A stretch of 64,000 nt of DNA from Salegentibacter sp. R32 (lineage in GTDB: Bacteria > Bacteroidota > Bacteroidia > Flavobacteriales > Flavobacteriaceae), in NCBI RefSeq assembly GCF_008692195.1, contig NZ_RXOM01000006.1, forward strand, positions 1 to 64,000, written 5' to 3'. Made by a program: the position numbers and the translations under genes. Shown here piece after piece: positions 25,889 through 35,108 of this stretch. A model generated the notes under the pieces. That model saw nothing but the letters and a program-made list of their open reading frames with translations. It had not been told where the DNA came from and searched no databases. The first letter of the stretch is position 1; every line of letters starts with the position of its first letter.

Positions 25889-26509
25889 ATGCAAATTTTT
25901 GTTTTAGGAACGGGACGCTGCGGTTCTTTCAGTTTTATTGAAGCCTGTAAATACGTCACCAATTTTACTTGTGGTCACGAAACTCGATCGCAAAAATTAG
26001 GCTCGGCGCGTTTTGATTATCCTAAAAATCATATTGAAGCAGACAATCGCTTAAGTTGGCATTTGGGAGAATTGGCGCAAAAATTTCCGGAGCAAGTTTT
26101 TTATGTGCATTTAAAAAGAGATCGTGATAAAACGGCAAAAAGTTTTAGTAAACGATTTTTCAAAAAGAAAAGTATGGTCGATGCTTATGCCGGTGGAATT
26201 AAAATGAATCCGTCAGAAATGCTTTCCAAAAAAGAACAACTGCAACTTTGTTATGATTATGTTGATACGGTTACGGCAAATATCGATGAGTTTTTGAAAC
26301 ATCAACCGCAACATATAACTATTCAACTAGAGAATATTAAAGAAGATTTTGAAAAATTCTGGCACGCTATTCAGGCAGAAGGTGATTTAGAAGCTGCTTT
26401 AAATAGCTTCAACCAACGTCACAACACGGCTAAAGAACACGAAAAATCTCATTTTCTTTATCATTTAAAATTGTTTTTGCTTCGACAAAAGAAGAGATTT
26501 TTGGACTGA
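25889..26509 (+). CDS. Sulfotransferase-like protein
   Basis: A 206-residue protein beginning MQIFVLGTGRCGSFSF. The GTGRCGS loop (7-13) is the 5'-phosphosulfate-binding loop of PAPS-dependent sulfotransferases, and FYVHLKRDRDKTAKSF (about 72-87) fits the 3'-phosphate-binding strand and helix with its Arg and Ser. The protein is short for the family but has both sites. The acceptor is unknown; cytosolic, no signal peptide. It stands alone between two repeat-bearing gaps, so it is probably an accessory gene. Confidence 0.75.
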   Translation: MQIFVLGTGRCGSFSFIEACKYVTNFTCGHETRSQKLGSARFDYPKNHIEADNRLSWHLGELAQKFPEQVFYVHLKRDRDKTAKSFSKRFFKKKSMVDAYAGGIKMNPSEMLSKKEQLQLCYDYVDTVTANIDEFLKHQPQHITIQLENIKEDFEKFWHAIQAEGDLEAALNSFNQRHNTAKEHEKSHFLYHLKLFLLRQKKRFLD

Positions 26510-26533
26510 TTTAAAATACTTAGGCGTTATGAG

Positions 26534-26590
26534 ACCCTGAATCGAGTTCAGGGTGACGAAACCAAGTCATTCCAGACTTGATCCGGAATC
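26534..26590. repeat. Two interspersed palindromes before udk
   Basis: ACCCTGAA-TCGAG-TTCAGGGT (26534-26554) and GTCATTCC...GGAATC (26567-26590, centre AGACTTGATCC). The latter shares its arms with the copy at 19868-19891. The remaining gap (26510-26763) has the udk promoter and no gene. Confidence 0.6.
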
Positions 26591-26738
26591 GTATCATTCT
26601 GGCTATTTTTTCAGTATAACCTTTCTTGTCTCCATAGTGTAGTAAAAAGTATTATTTCATTTAATTATAAAATATTTCAACAATATAAATTCGTTAATAA
26701 CAATACCGCATTGCTATTTCATAATTTTAATAATTCGT

Positions 26739-26746
26739 TAATTTTG
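26739..26746 (+). promoter_or_regulatory. -7 box upstream of udk
   Basis: TAATTTTG is an exact TAnnTTTG, 17 bp before the udk ATG. A TTG at 26711-26713 is 25 bp upstream, slightly long for the usual -33 spacing. Confidence 0.5.
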
Positions 26747-26763
26747 CTGAAAAATTTAGAATT

Positions 26764-27372
26764 ATGCTCATTATCGGGATTGCCGGAGGAACCGGAAGCG
26801 GAAAAACCACCGTAGTTAATACTATTATTGATGAATTACAACACGAAGAAGTTGCCGTAATTTCACAAGATTCGTACTACCGAGACACCAGTAACCTTTC
26901 TTACGATGAGCGTACAAAAATCAATTTTGATCACCCGCAATCGATCGATTTTGATTTACTTACCAAACATTTAATTCAACTTAGAGCCGGAGAGTCGATA
27001 CCACAACCGGTGTATTCGTTTAAAGAACATAACCGTACGGGAGAAACGATAGAAACTGCTCCAAAAAAAGTGATGTTGGTAGAAGGGATCCTTATTCTCA
27101 CGCATCCAGAATTGCGAGAGCTTTTTGATATTATGATCTACGTTCACGCCGATAGTGACGAGCGATTAATTAGGCGTTTAAAACGAGATATGAAGGAGCG
27201 TGGCCGCGATTTAGACGAAGTTTTAAATCGTTACCAAACCACGCTTAAACCCATGCACCAACAATTTATAGAACCTACTAAAGAGTTTGCCGATATTATT
27301 ATCCCGAATAACCGTTACAACACGGTTGCTGTAGATATTGTGCAGACAATTATTAGAGAACGCTTAGACTAA
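26764..27372 (+). CDS. udk: Uridine kinase
   Basis: A 202-residue cytosolic enzyme that phosphorylates uridine and cytidine in pyrimidine salvage. The P-loop GGTGSGKTT is at residues 8-16; SQDSYYRD and NFDHPQSIDFDLL carry the nucleoside-binding acids, and RLIRRLKRDMKERGRD is the lid. Length is normal for Udk. It leads a unit with divIC and methylmalonyl-CoA mutase; the next start is 18 bp away. Confidence 0.96.
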   Translation: MLIIGIAGGTGSGKTTVVNTIIDELQHEEVAVISQDSYYRDTSNLSYDERTKINFDHPQSIDFDLLTKHLIQLRAGESIPQPVYSFKEHNRTGETIETAPKKVMLVEGILILTHPELRELFDIMIYVHADSDERLIRRLKRDMKERGRDLDEVLNRYQTTLKPMHQQFIEPTKEFADIIIPNNRYNTVAVDIVQTIIRERLD

Positions 27373-27390
27373 TTTCGTATATTCGTTACT

Positions 27391-27726
27391 ATGGGTTTTA
27401 AAGAGCTTCGCGAGAAACGTTGGTTTAAAATTATAAGCAATAAGTATGTGCTTATTCTTTTGGTATTTGGCATCTGGATGCTATTTTTAGATAGCAACAG
27501 TTGGCTGGTGCATAACGAACTCGATGAAGAACTCGACGAGCTTAACAACAACAAAGCTTACTACCAAAAAGAAATTAATAAAGACAAAGCTATCATCGAG
27601 GGATTAAATGATTCTTCTGAATTAGAAAAATTTGCCCGAGAAGAATATTTTATGAAGCGTGAAGGAGAAGAGATTTTTATTATTGAATATGAAGATAGCC
27701 TGAAAAAGAACGAGGAAAATGAGTAA
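27391..27726 (+). CDS. divIC: Septum formation initiator (FtsB/DivIC family)
   Basis: A 111-residue bitopic protein: one transmembrane helix (about 19-36, YVLILLVFGIWMLFL) and a periplasmic coiled coil rich in Glu, Asp and Asn (ELDEELDELNNNKAYYQKEI), ending with the conserved FAREEYFMKREGEEIFIIEY. Such proteins connect FtsQ and FtsL in the division complex. The gene overlaps the mutase small-subunit gene by 8 bp. Confidence 0.88.
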   Translation: MGFKELREKRWFKIISNKYVLILLVFGIWMLFLDSNSWLVHNELDEELDELNNNKAYYQKEINKDKAIIEGLNDSSELEKFAREEYFMKREGEEIFIIEYEDSLKKNEENE

Positions 27727-29092
27727 AAAATTATTTGAAGATTTTAAAGAAATTTCCGCCAAAGAATGGAAACAAAAAATTCAGGTAGATTTAAAAGGAG
27801 CCGATTATGAAAGTTTACTATTTCATAGCAACGAAGGCATCGATGTAAAACCATTTTACCATCAAGATAATTTTGAACCGAGCCAGGCTCCTACTTCACT
27901 TGAACCTTGGAAGATCACAGAGCGTTTTATTATTTCTGAAAATACCACAGCAGCTTCGCTATTAGAAAGTTTAGAAAAAGGTGCTGAAGCTTTGTGGTTA
28001 GTGATTCCTTCTGCTGAAATTAATTTTTCAAACTTATTAACCGAAATCGATATCGAAAATACTCCGATATTTCTCGACTTTCAGTTTTTATCAAAAGAAA
28101 CACCTCAACAATTAGAAGAGATTGTTCAGGGTAAAAAACATCAAATTTCGGTGAGTGTAGATATTGTTGGTCATCTTTCTGCTACTGGAAACTGGTTCAG
28201 TAATCAACAAGAGGATCATCAAATCTTGGCTGAATTTATTCAACTGAATAAAGAAATTCCGACTCAAATAAGTGTCGATACTTCGATTTATCAAAATGCC
28301 GGTGCCAATATCGTGCAGCAATTAGCGTATGCAATGGCACACGTCAATGAATATTTAAATCATTTAAACGAACATTTTCCGCAGCATTTAAAAGAATTTC
28401 AACCTACATTTAAAGTAGCTACAGGTTCTGATTACTTTTTTGAAATTGCTAAACTAAAAGCTTTACGTCAACTTTATGCAAGTTTAGCAAATGCTTACGA
28501 AGCTCCAGAAACTATTCAAATTTTAGCTTTCCCGACCCGAAGAAACAAAACTATTTACGATTACAATGTAAATATGTTACGCACCACTACCGAAAGTATG
28601 AGTGCAATTTTAGGTGGTGTTAATTGGGTTTGCAACCTTCCTTACGATGAAATTTATCACCACGATAATGACTTCGGAAAAAGAATTGCCCGCAACCAAC
28701 TTTTAATCTTAAAAGAAGAAAGTTATTTTGATAAAGTGGCGAATGCCAGTGATGGTAGTTATTATGTAGAAGAAATTACTTCACAATTAGCAGAGAAAGC
28801 TTTAGAAATTTTTAAATCTATTGAGAAAGCCGGTGGTTGGATCACATCACTAAAAGAAGGAACCATTCAGCGAAAAATTAAAGAAAGTGCCGATAAAGAA
28901 TTAGCGCAATTTAATGATGCTGAAAAAACTTTGGTGGGTACCAACAAGTACCAAAACCCTGAAGATAAAATGAAAGCAGATTTAGAGAAATCGCCATTTC
29001 TGCAAAAAAATGAACGAAAAACGCTTTTAAAGCCGATTATTCAGAAAAGACTCGCAGAAAAAAGTGAGCAACAACGCTTAGAAACGGAGTAA
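27719..29092 (+). CDS. mutA: Methylmalonyl-CoA mutase small (beta) subunit
   Basis: A 457-residue subunit resembling the mutase barrel but with no C-terminal cobalamin-binding DxHxxG motif, as expected of the non-catalytic partner. It shows EWKQKIQVDLKGADYESL at the N-terminus, FPTRRNKTIYDYNVNMLRT and ASDGSYYVEEITSQLAEKA. It pairs with MutB to interconvert methylmalonyl-CoA and succinyl-CoA. The catalytic gene follows after 69 bp that contain a hairpin repeat. Confidence 0.92.
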   Translation: MSKKLFEDFKEISAKEWKQKIQVDLKGADYESLLFHSNEGIDVKPFYHQDNFEPSQAPTSLEPWKITERFIISENTTAASLLESLEKGAEALWLVIPSAEINFSNLLTEIDIENTPIFLDFQFLSKETPQQLEEIVQGKKHQISVSVDIVGHLSATGNWFSNQQEDHQILAEFIQLNKEIPTQISVDTSIYQNAGANIVQQLAYAMAHVNEYLNHLNEHFPQHLKEFQPTFKVATGSDYFFEIAKLKALRQLYASLANAYEAPETIQILAFPTRRNKTIYDYNVNMLRTTTESMSAILGGVNWVCNLPYDEIYHHDNDFGKRIARNQLLILKEESYFDKVANASDGSYYVEEITSQLAEKALEIFKSIEKAGGWITSLKEGTIQRKIKESADKELAQFNDAEKTLVGTNKYQNPEDKMKADLEKSPFLQKNERKTLLKPIIQKRLAEKSEQQRLETE

Positions 29093-29109
29093 TTTTTAAA
29101 ATATGATTA

Positions 29110-29140
29110 ACGTCAGGCTGAAACAAATTCAGGTTGACGT
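29110..29140. repeat. Imperfect hairpin between mutA and mutB
   Basis: ACGTCAGGCTGAA (29110-29122) pairs with TTCAGGTTGACGT (29128-29140) except for two internal bases. It looks like a degenerate copy of the CCTGAA...TTCAGG repeat type seen at 26534. It might tune expression of the two subunits, but that is speculation. Confidence 0.5.
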
Positions 29141-29161
29141 AAAATTTTAAACTCAATTAAA

Positions 29162-31294
29162 ATGGCTCGAAAAGACCTTCAACATATAAAAATTCAAACT
29201 TCAGAATTAAATTACAAAAATTCTAAAAGTGAAGAATTTACTACAGCAGAGAAAATCAAGATCAAAAAAGTCTATACAAAAAAAGATGTTGAAAATTTAG
29301 AACATCTCAATTTTGTGGCCGGGATTTCTCCGTTCTTACGCGGCCCCTATTCTACGATGTACGTGCGTAGACCTTGGACGATCAGGCAATACGCAGGATT
29401 TTCTACGGCAGAAGAAAGTAATGCTTTTTACAGAAGAAATCTGGCAGCCGGACAAAAAGGACTTTCAGTTGCATTCGATTTAGCGACGCATCGCGGTTAC
29501 GATAGTGATCACGAACGTGTGGTTGGCGATGTTGGGAAAGCCGGTGTTGCGATAGATTCGGTAGAAGACATGAAGATTCTATTCGACCAGATTCCGCTCG
29601 ATAAAATGTCGGTTTCGATGACTATGAACGGAGCCGTTTTACCAATTATGGCGTTTTATATTGTGGCTGCAGAAGAGCAAGGTGTACAACCTGAACAGCT
29701 TTCAGGAACGATTCAAAATGATATTCTGAAAGAATTTATGGTGCGTAATACATATATTTATCCGCCTACTCCTTCGATGAAAATTATCTCAGATATTTTT
29801 GAATACACGTCGAAAAATATGCCGCGTTTCAACAGCATTAGTATTTCCGGCTACCATATGCAAGAAGCCGGAGCCACTTGTGATATTGAATTGGCGTATA
29901 CATTGGCCGACGGTTTGGAATACATTAGAAAAGGACTCGAAGCCGGGATGGATATTGATAGTTTTGCTCCGCGTCTCTCCTTTTTCTGGGCCGTCGGGAT
30001 GAATCATTTTATGGAAATTGCCAAGATGCGCGCCGGAAGAATGTTGTGGGCAAAATTGGTGAAGCAATTCAACCCGAAAAATTCAAAATCACTTTCGTTA
30101 CGAACGCATTGTCAAACCAGTGGTTGGAGTTTAACTGAGCAAGATCCTTTTAATAATGTGGCGCGAACGTGTATTGAAGCCGCTGCAGCAGCCTTTGGTG
30201 GTACGCAAAGTTTACACACCAATGCTTTAGATGAAGCGATTGCTTTACCTACCGATTTTTCAGCAAGAATCGCCAGAAATACGCAACTATATTTACAAGA
30301 TGAAACCGAGATCACTAAAACAGTAGATCCTTGGGCGGGAAGTTATTATGTAGAAAAACTTACCGATGAAATCGCTCAAAAAGCTTGGAAACTGATTGAA
30401 GAAGTAGAAGAATTAGGCGGAATGACCAAAGCGATTGAAAAAGGTATTCCAAAACTTCGTATTGAAGAAGCTGCCGCGAGAAAGCAAGCGCGAATTGATA
30501 GTGGTCAAGATGTTATTGTCGGCGTAAATAAATTTCGCCGAGAAAAAGAAGACCCGATCGTCACGTTAGAAGTTGATAATCAAACCGTTCGTAAGCAGCA
30601 AATTGCACGATTAGCGGAAATGAAGGCGAATCGTGATGAAGAAAAAGTTCAGCAAGCCTTAGCTAAATTAACCGAAGCTGCAGAAAAAGAAGAAGGAAAT
30701 CTTTTAGCTTTAGCCGTAAATGCAGCTCGTGAGCGCGCAAGTATTGGAGAAATTAGTATGGCTTTAGAGAAAATTTATGGCAGACATAAAGCACAAACCA
30801 AATCTTTTAGTGGCGTGTATAGTAAAGAAATAAAAGACGATCAATCGTTTAAAAAAGCAAAAGAATTAGCGAACCAGTTTGCAGAGTTAGAAGGTCGCCG
30901 ACCGCGAATTATGATTGCTAAAATGGGGCAAGATGGTCACGATCGCGGCGCCAAAGTTGTCGCGACTGGTTATGCCGATGTCGGTTTTGATGTAGATATT
31001 GGTCCGTTATTTCAAACGCCGCAAGAAGCTGCCAAGCAAGCGGTAGAAAATGATGTGCATATTTTAGGAGTTTCATCTTTAGCAGCAGGACATAAAACCT
31101 TGGTTCCGCAGGTGATCGAAGAATTAAAGAAACACGATCGCGAAGATATTATGGTGATTGTTGGCGGGGTGATTCCTTCCGCAGATTATCAATATCTATT
31201 TGATGCCGGAGCGGTAGCAGTTTTTGGTCCCGGTACTAAAATTAGTGATGCAGCGATTCAGATTTTAGAAATCTTGATTGATTCGGTAGAATAA
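29162..31294 (+). CDS. mutB: Methylmalonyl-CoA mutase large (alpha) subunit
   Basis: A 710-residue catalytic subunit, full length. The barrel shows [32 protein letters not shown] and [16 protein letters not shown]. The C-terminal cobalamin domain has [15 protein letters not shown] with the cobalt-ligand His, then [10 protein letters not shown] and VIVGGVIPS. It performs the adenosylcobalamin radical rearrangement of methylmalonyl-CoA. No cobalamin riboswitch was recognised nearby. No terminator is seen after it, and the next two genes are on the opposite strand. Confidence 0.96.
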   Translation: MARKDLQHIKIQTSELNYKNSKSEEFTTAEKIKIKKVYTKKDVENLEHLNFVAGISPFLRGPYSTMYVRRPWTIRQYAGFSTAEESNAFYRRNLAAGQKGLSVAFDLATHRGYDSDHERVVGDVGKAGVAIDSVEDMKILFDQIPLDKMSVSMTMNGAVLPIMAFYIVAAEEQGVQPEQLSGTIQNDILKEFMVRNTYIYPPTPSMKIISDIFEYTSKNMPRFNSISISGYHMQEAGATCDIELAYTLADGLEYIRKGLEAGMDIDSFAPRLSFFWAVGMNHFMEIAKMRAGRMLWAKLVKQFNPKNSKSLSLRTHCQTSGWSLTEQDPFNNVARTCIEAAAAAFGGTQSLHTNALDEAIALPTDFSARIARNTQLYLQDETEITKTVDPWAGSYYVEKLTDEIAQKAWKLIEEVEELGGMTKAIEKGIPKLRIEEAAARKQARIDSGQDVIVGVNKFRREKEDPIVTLEVDNQTVRKQQIARLAEMKANRDEEKVQQALAKLTEAAEKEEGNLLALAVNAARERASIGEISMALEKIYGRHKAQTKSFSGVYSKEIKDDQSFKKAKELANQFAELEGRRPRIMIAKMGQDGHDRGAKVVATGYADVGFDVDIGPLFQTPQEAAKQAVENDVHILGVSSLAAGHKTLVPQVIEELKKHDREDIMVIVGGVIPSADYQYLFDAGAVAVFGPGTKISDAAIQILEILIDSVE

Positions 31295-31335
31295 AATTAT
31301 TGAATGTGCTTTAAATAACTTAGGCTTAAGAACTT

Positions 31336-31530
31336 TTAAAATTTTCGATGAACACCTCTTCTTAACCGCTTTACATAAAAAATTAAACTAGGTATAAACA
31401 CAAAAAGTAATAATGAAAAACCGGTGTTTTGTATAATAACACCATAAGGCCAATGCATTAATTGCAAAACAGCACCAATAATTGTTGCTAAAACATATAA
31501 GATACCGCTTGTAATGGCTATGGTTTTCAT
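31336..31530 (-). CDS. Small two-helix membrane protein with HWPYG motif
   Basis: 64 residues: two hydrophobic helices (about 4-22 and 32-53) joined by a loop with LQLMHWPYG, then a basic tail (KRLRRGVHRKF). It is a paralogue of the next minus-strand gene (shared ITSGILY/FFTGALS start, HWP loop, basic end). The HWP loop also recalls the N-terminal hairpin of gliding-motility protein GldL. The function is unknown. It is probably real because two related copies are kept side by side. Confidence 0.65.
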   Translation of the reverse strand: MKTIAITSGILYVLATIIGAVLQLMHWPYGVIIQNTGFSLLLFVFIPSLIFYVKRLRRGVHRKF

Positions 31531-31544
31531 AAGAATGTATTTAT

Positions 31545-31733
31545 TTATAACTCATCTCTACTGGGGCGATCATAAATATATTTGGTCATTGTTGGTACAA
31601 AAAACAAAGCGAAAAGAACAATTCCTATAGCGATTAACACATTTGCTAATGGCCAATGAAAATATTTAAAAAGAATCCCGATCATCACAATCGAGGTAGA
31701 AAGTGCGCCGGTGAAGAATGCTATTTTTTTCAT
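31545..31733 (-). CDS. Small two-helix membrane protein with HWPLAN motif
   Basis: 62 residues from the ATG at 31733 (MKKIAFFTGALS); an in-frame ATG at 31742 is possible but the shorter start aligns with the paralogue downstream. Two helices flank FKYFHWPLANVLI, and the tail is TKYIYDRPSRDEL. The pair is separated by 14 bp and likely co-transcribed leftwards. GldL-like HWP hairpins suggest membrane insertion next to a partner, but no gliding genes are in the window. Confidence 0.65.
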   Translation of the reverse strand: MKKIAFFTGALSTSIVMIGILFKYFHWPLANVLIAIGIVLFALFFVPTMTKYIYDRPSRDEL

Positions 31734-31784
31734 AATGCTCAATTTTTATTTTTAGATACTAAAATTAACTCCAAAAGACTATTC

Positions 31785-31813
31785 AAAAAATCCCTGTTAT
31801 CGGGGATTTTTTT
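31785..31813. terminator. Bidirectional hairpin-T structure in a divergent gap
   Basis: AAAAAATCCC (31785-31794), 8-nt loop, GGGATTTTTT with a further T (31803-31813). It works as an intrinsic terminator in both directions. It stands between divergent gene starts (31733 minus, 31875 plus), an odd place. One reading is that it stops mutB transcripts that have run antisense across the two small genes. Confidence 0.65.
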
Positions 31814-31874
31814 GTGCTCCTGAAAAATTAGTATTCCTCAAAAAGAAATCTTATTTTAGAAGAAAACTAAAAAA

Positions 31875-32756
31875 ATGAACTTTCAACAGAAAATGTTGCG
31901 TGAAGACGCCCTAAAAAATAAAAATATCGTAGTTACCGGTGGCGGTAGCGGTTTAGGAAAATCGATGACCAAATACTTTTTAGAGTTAGGAGCTCAAGTA
32001 GCGATCACCTCTAGAAATTTAGAAAAATTGAAAACTACCGCTCAAGAATTAGAAGAAGAAACCGGTGGTAAATGTTTTGCGATACAATGTGACGTGCGAA
32101 ATTATGATGAAGTAGAAAAAATGAAGAATGAAGCCATCGAAAAAATGGGAAGCGTTGACGTTTTACTGAATAACGCTGCAGGAAACTTTATCTCTCCTAC
32201 GGAGCGTCTTTCGGCAAATGCATTCGATACAATTATCGATATTGTTTTAAAAGGAAGTAAAAATTGTACGCTTGCGTTTGGTAAAAATTGGATCGACAAA
32301 GGTGAAAAAGATAAAACCGTTTTGAATATTGTAACGACCTATGCTTGGACAGGTTCTGCTTATGTGGTTCCTTCAGCAACAGCAAAAGCAGGCGTTTTAG
32401 CGATGACACGTTCGTTGGCTGTAGAATGGGCAAAATACGGAATTCGATTTAATGCCATAGCTCCGGGACCTTTCCCAACCAAAGGCGCTTGGGATCGACT
32501 CTTACCGGGAGATCTAAAAGATAAATTCGACTTGGCACAAAAAGTACCGCTTAAACGTGTGGGTGAACATCAGGAACTAGCTAATCTTGCGGCTTACTTA
32601 GTTTCAGACTTTGCAGCTTACATGAATGGCGAAGTAATTACCATTGATGGTGGTGAATGGCTTAAAGGCGCAGGACAGTTTAACTTGCTGGAAGATATTC
32701 CTGAAGAAATGTGGGATATGCTCGAAGAAATGATTAGAAAGAAGAAAAACAAATAA
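31875..32756 (+). CDS. SDR-family oxidoreductase (2,4-dienoyl-CoA reductase-like)
   Basis: A 293-residue short-chain dehydrogenase. Rossmann motif TGGGSGLGKS near residue 21, NNAAGNFISP as the NNAG equivalent, and NAIAPGPFPTKGAWDRL in the substrate loop. The usual Tyr-x-x-x-Lys is replaced by the layout VVPSATAKAGVLAMTRSLA, as in peroxisomal-type 2,4-dienoyl-CoA reductases. C-terminal MNGEVITIDGGEWL is typical. Role in unsaturated fatty-acid oxidation is likely, in keeping with acyl-CoA metabolism by the nearby mutase. Confidence 0.82.
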   Translation: MNFQQKMLREDALKNKNIVVTGGGSGLGKSMTKYFLELGAQVAITSRNLEKLKTTAQELEEETGGKCFAIQCDVRNYDEVEKMKNEAIEKMGSVDVLLNNAAGNFISPTERLSANAFDTIIDIVLKGSKNCTLAFGKNWIDKGEKDKTVLNIVTTYAWTGSAYVVPSATAKAGVLAMTRSLAVEWAKYGIRFNAIAPGPFPTKGAWDRLLPGDLKDKFDLAQKVPLKRVGEHQELANLAAYLVSDFAAYMNGEVITIDGGEWLKGAGQFNLLEDIPEEMWDMLEEMIRKKKNK

Positions 32757-32855
32757 TTAACGCTAATTGTTAAAAAACAAGATTAACTTATTTATTTAAG
32801 CGTTTTCAATTGGGATAATTAATTGTATTTTTACCATCTAAATCTTAAATAATTG

Positions 32856-33620
32856 ATGGGTAAAATCATTGCAATTGCTAACCAAAAAGGCGGAGTAGGT
32901 AAAACCACTACTTCTGTAAACCTCGCAGCCGCTTTAGGTGTATTAGAGAAAAAAGTTTTATTAATCGATGCAGATCCGCAGGCTAACGCTAGTTCGGGTT
33001 TAGGTCTTGATGTAGAAAATGTTGAAGCCGGCACTTATCAACTTTTAGAACACACCTTAAAAGCTGAAGATGCCATTGTACCGACAGAATCACCAAATTT
33101 AGATATTATTCCTGCGCATATCGATTTGGTAGCTATCGAGATCGAGTTAGTCGATCAAGACCAACGAGAATCGATGTTGAGAAACGCAATTGTTTCACTT
33201 AAAGAAAAATACGATTACATTCTTATAGATTGCGCACCATCCTTAGGTTTATTAACATTAAATGCTTTAACCGCGGCAGACTCTGTTATTATTCCAATAC
33301 AATGTGAATATTTTGCTTTAGAAGGTTTAGGTAAACTTTTAAATACGATTAAAAGCGTACAAAAAATTCATAACAACAATTTAGATATTGAAGGTTTATT
33401 GCTTACGATGTACGATTCTAGACTTCGACTCTCTAACCAAGTTGTAGAAGAAGTGAAAAAACATTTTGAAGAGATGGTTTTTGAAACTATTATTCAGCGT
33501 AACGTACGTTTAAGTGAAGCTCCTAGTTATGGCGAAAGTATTATTAATTATGATGCCGGCAGTAAAGGAGCTAATAATTATTTAAGTTTAGCTGAAGAAA
33601 TTATCAAGAAAAACAGTTAG
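32856..33620 (+). CDS. parA: Chromosome-partitioning ATPase ParA/Soj
   Basis: A 254-residue ATPase. I use the ATG at 32856; the TTG just before it is not needed. Deviant Walker A KGGVGKTT at residues 11-18 with the signature Lys, IDADPQANAS, and Walker B DYILIDCAPSLGLLT. It forms ATP-dependent dimers on the nucleoid to move ParB-parS complexes. It heads the parA-parB-DUF5683-dapB-lepB-WbqC run. No parS consensus was recognised in the window. Confidence 0.96.
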   Translation: MGKIIAIANQKGGVGKTTTSVNLAAALGVLEKKVLLIDADPQANASSGLGLDVENVEAGTYQLLEHTLKAEDAIVPTESPNLDIIPAHIDLVAIEIELVDQDQRESMLRNAIVSLKEKYDYILIDCAPSLGLLTLNALTAADSVIIPIQCEYFALEGLGKLLNTIKSVQKIHNNNLDIEGLLLTMYDSRLRLSNQVVEEVKKHFEEMVFETIIQRNVRLSEAPSYGESIINYDAGSKGANNYLSLAEEIIKKNS

Positions 33621-33626
33621 TGATTT

Positions 33627-34535
33627 ATGGCGAAGGCAACAAAAAAGCAAGCATTAGGTAGAGGTCTTTCTGCATTATTGAAAGATCCCGATAATGATAT
33701 AAAAACTGCTAAAGACAAAAATGCCGATAAAGTTGTTGGTAATATTGTTGAATTAGAATTGGATGCGATCGAGGTAAACCCTTTTCAGCCGCGTACCAGT
33801 TTTAATGAAGATGCTTTGCAAGAATTAGCAACCTCTATTAAAGAGCTAGGCGTAATTCAACCCATAACAGTTAGAAAAACTGATTTTAATAAATATCAAT
33901 TAGTATCGGGTGAGCGTCGTTACCGTGCTTCAAAATTAGTAGGACTAAAAACGGTTCCCGCTTATATAAGAATTGCTAACGACCAAGAATCGTTAGAAAT
34001 GGCGTTGGTAGAAAATATTCAGCGTCAAGATTTAGATCCTATAGAAATTGCACTTTCGTACCAACGTTTGATCGATGAGATCGATCTTACGCAAGAACAA
34101 ATGAGCGATCGTATTGGTAAAAACAGATCGACCATTGCTAATTACCTTCGTTTATTAAAATTAGATCCAATTATTCAAACCGGGATGCGCGATGGCTTTT
34201 TATCGATGGGCCACGGCCGTGCTTTAATTAATGTTGAAGATACCGAAATTCAACTTAAAATTTACGAGAAAATTATTGCCGATGCGCTATCGGTAAGAGA
34301 TACCGAGCAATTGGTTAGATCGTATCAAAAAAACGGGAAAGATTTTTCTGCAAAAAAACCGGCTACACCTAGCGTTCCTAAAGAAATTCAATCTTCAGTA
34401 AAAAACTTTTCAGAATATTTTGGTGCAAAAGTTGATGTAAAAGTGAATAAGAAGGGCAATGGAAAGTTAATCATTCCGTTCTCTTCAGAAGAAGATTTTA
34501 AACGCCTCAAAAAATTAATTCAGGGTGAAGCTTAA
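33627..34535 (+). CDS. parB: Chromosome-partitioning protein ParB/Spo0J
   Basis: A 302-residue CTPase and DNA-binding protein. N-terminal KKQALGRGLSALL is the ParA-stimulating end; the nuclease-like domain has VSGERRYRA and ALVENIQRQDLDPIE; the helix-turn-helix is DRIGKNRSTIANYLRLLKL. The C-terminal dimerisation part is short and basic. It starts 6 bp after parA and its last 11 bp overlap the DUF5683 gene. Confidence 0.96.
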   Translation: MAKATKKQALGRGLSALLKDPDNDIKTAKDKNADKVVGNIVELELDAIEVNPFQPRTSFNEDALQELATSIKELGVIQPITVRKTDFNKYQLVSGERRYRASKLVGLKTVPAYIRIANDQESLEMALVENIQRQDLDPIEIALSYQRLIDEIDLTQEQMSDRIGKNRSTIANYLRLLKLDPIIQTGMRDGFLSMGHGRALINVEDTEIQLKIYEKIIADALSVRDTEQLVRSYQKNGKDFSAKKPATPSVPKEIQSSVKNFSEYFGAKVDVKVNKKGNGKLIIPFSSEEDFKRLKKLIQGEA

Positions 34536-35106
34536 ACTGTTATTTTTCTTTTGTATTAGCCTATTCACTTTTAGTAAAGTTTTTGCTCAACAAGATTCGT
34601 TAGAATTAAGAACACAACGTATTGCTACCGTAGATAGTATTCAAGGTAATTTTAAAGAATACAATCCGTTAGCACCTGCAAAAGCGGCTTTTTTCTCGGC
34701 CATTTTTCCGGGATTGGGTCAAATTTACAACGGGAGTTATTGGAAGTTACCTATAGTTTATGGAGCCTTAGGAACTAGCGTCTATTTTTATATTGAAAAT
34801 GACAAACAGTATAATCGTTACCGCGATGCCTACAAAAGAAGGTTGGCCGGTTATGATGACGATGAATTTCAAGGAAGGCTGGACAACGATGCCTTAATTG
34901 ATGCACAAAAACACTTTAGAAGAAATAAAGAAATATCCATTTTGGTTACTGCTGCATTTTATATTTTGAATATTGTAGATGCCAATGTAGATGCACATTT
35001 ACAGCAATTTAATGTAAGTAACGATCTTTCTATGAAACCAAAATTCAATTACGATCAGTTTACAGGAAGAACCAATTACGGATTATCATTCAATTTAAAT
35101 TTTTAA
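34525..35106 (+). CDS. DUF5683 exported/membrane protein
   Basis: 193 residues from a GTG inside the parB end. Signal peptide LLFFFCISLFTFSKVFAQ, then AKAAFFSAIFPGLGQIYNGSYWKLPIVYG, of which the PGLGQIYNG part is typical of DUF5683 and TM2-like small membrane proteins. Two hydrophobic helices follow and the end is FTGRTNYGLSFNLNF, barrel-like. Function unknown; its place between parB and dapB is conserved in flavobacteria. Confidence 0.8.
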   Translation: MKLKLLFFFCISLFTFSKVFAQQDSLELRTQRIATVDSIQGNFKEYNPLAPAKAAFFSAIFPGLGQIYNGSYWKLPIVYGALGTSVYFYIENDKQYNRYRDAYKRRLAGYDDDEFQGRLDNDALIDAQKHFRRNKEISILVTAAFYILNIVDANVDAHLQQFNVSNDLSMKPKFNYDQFTGRTNYGLSFNLNF

Positions 35107-35108
35107 GT

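Noticed and set aside
26510-29161. Cobalamin riboswitch before the B12-dependent mutase genes
   Set aside because: No B12-box or fitting leader was recognised; the gaps hold only a promoter and short hairpin repeats.
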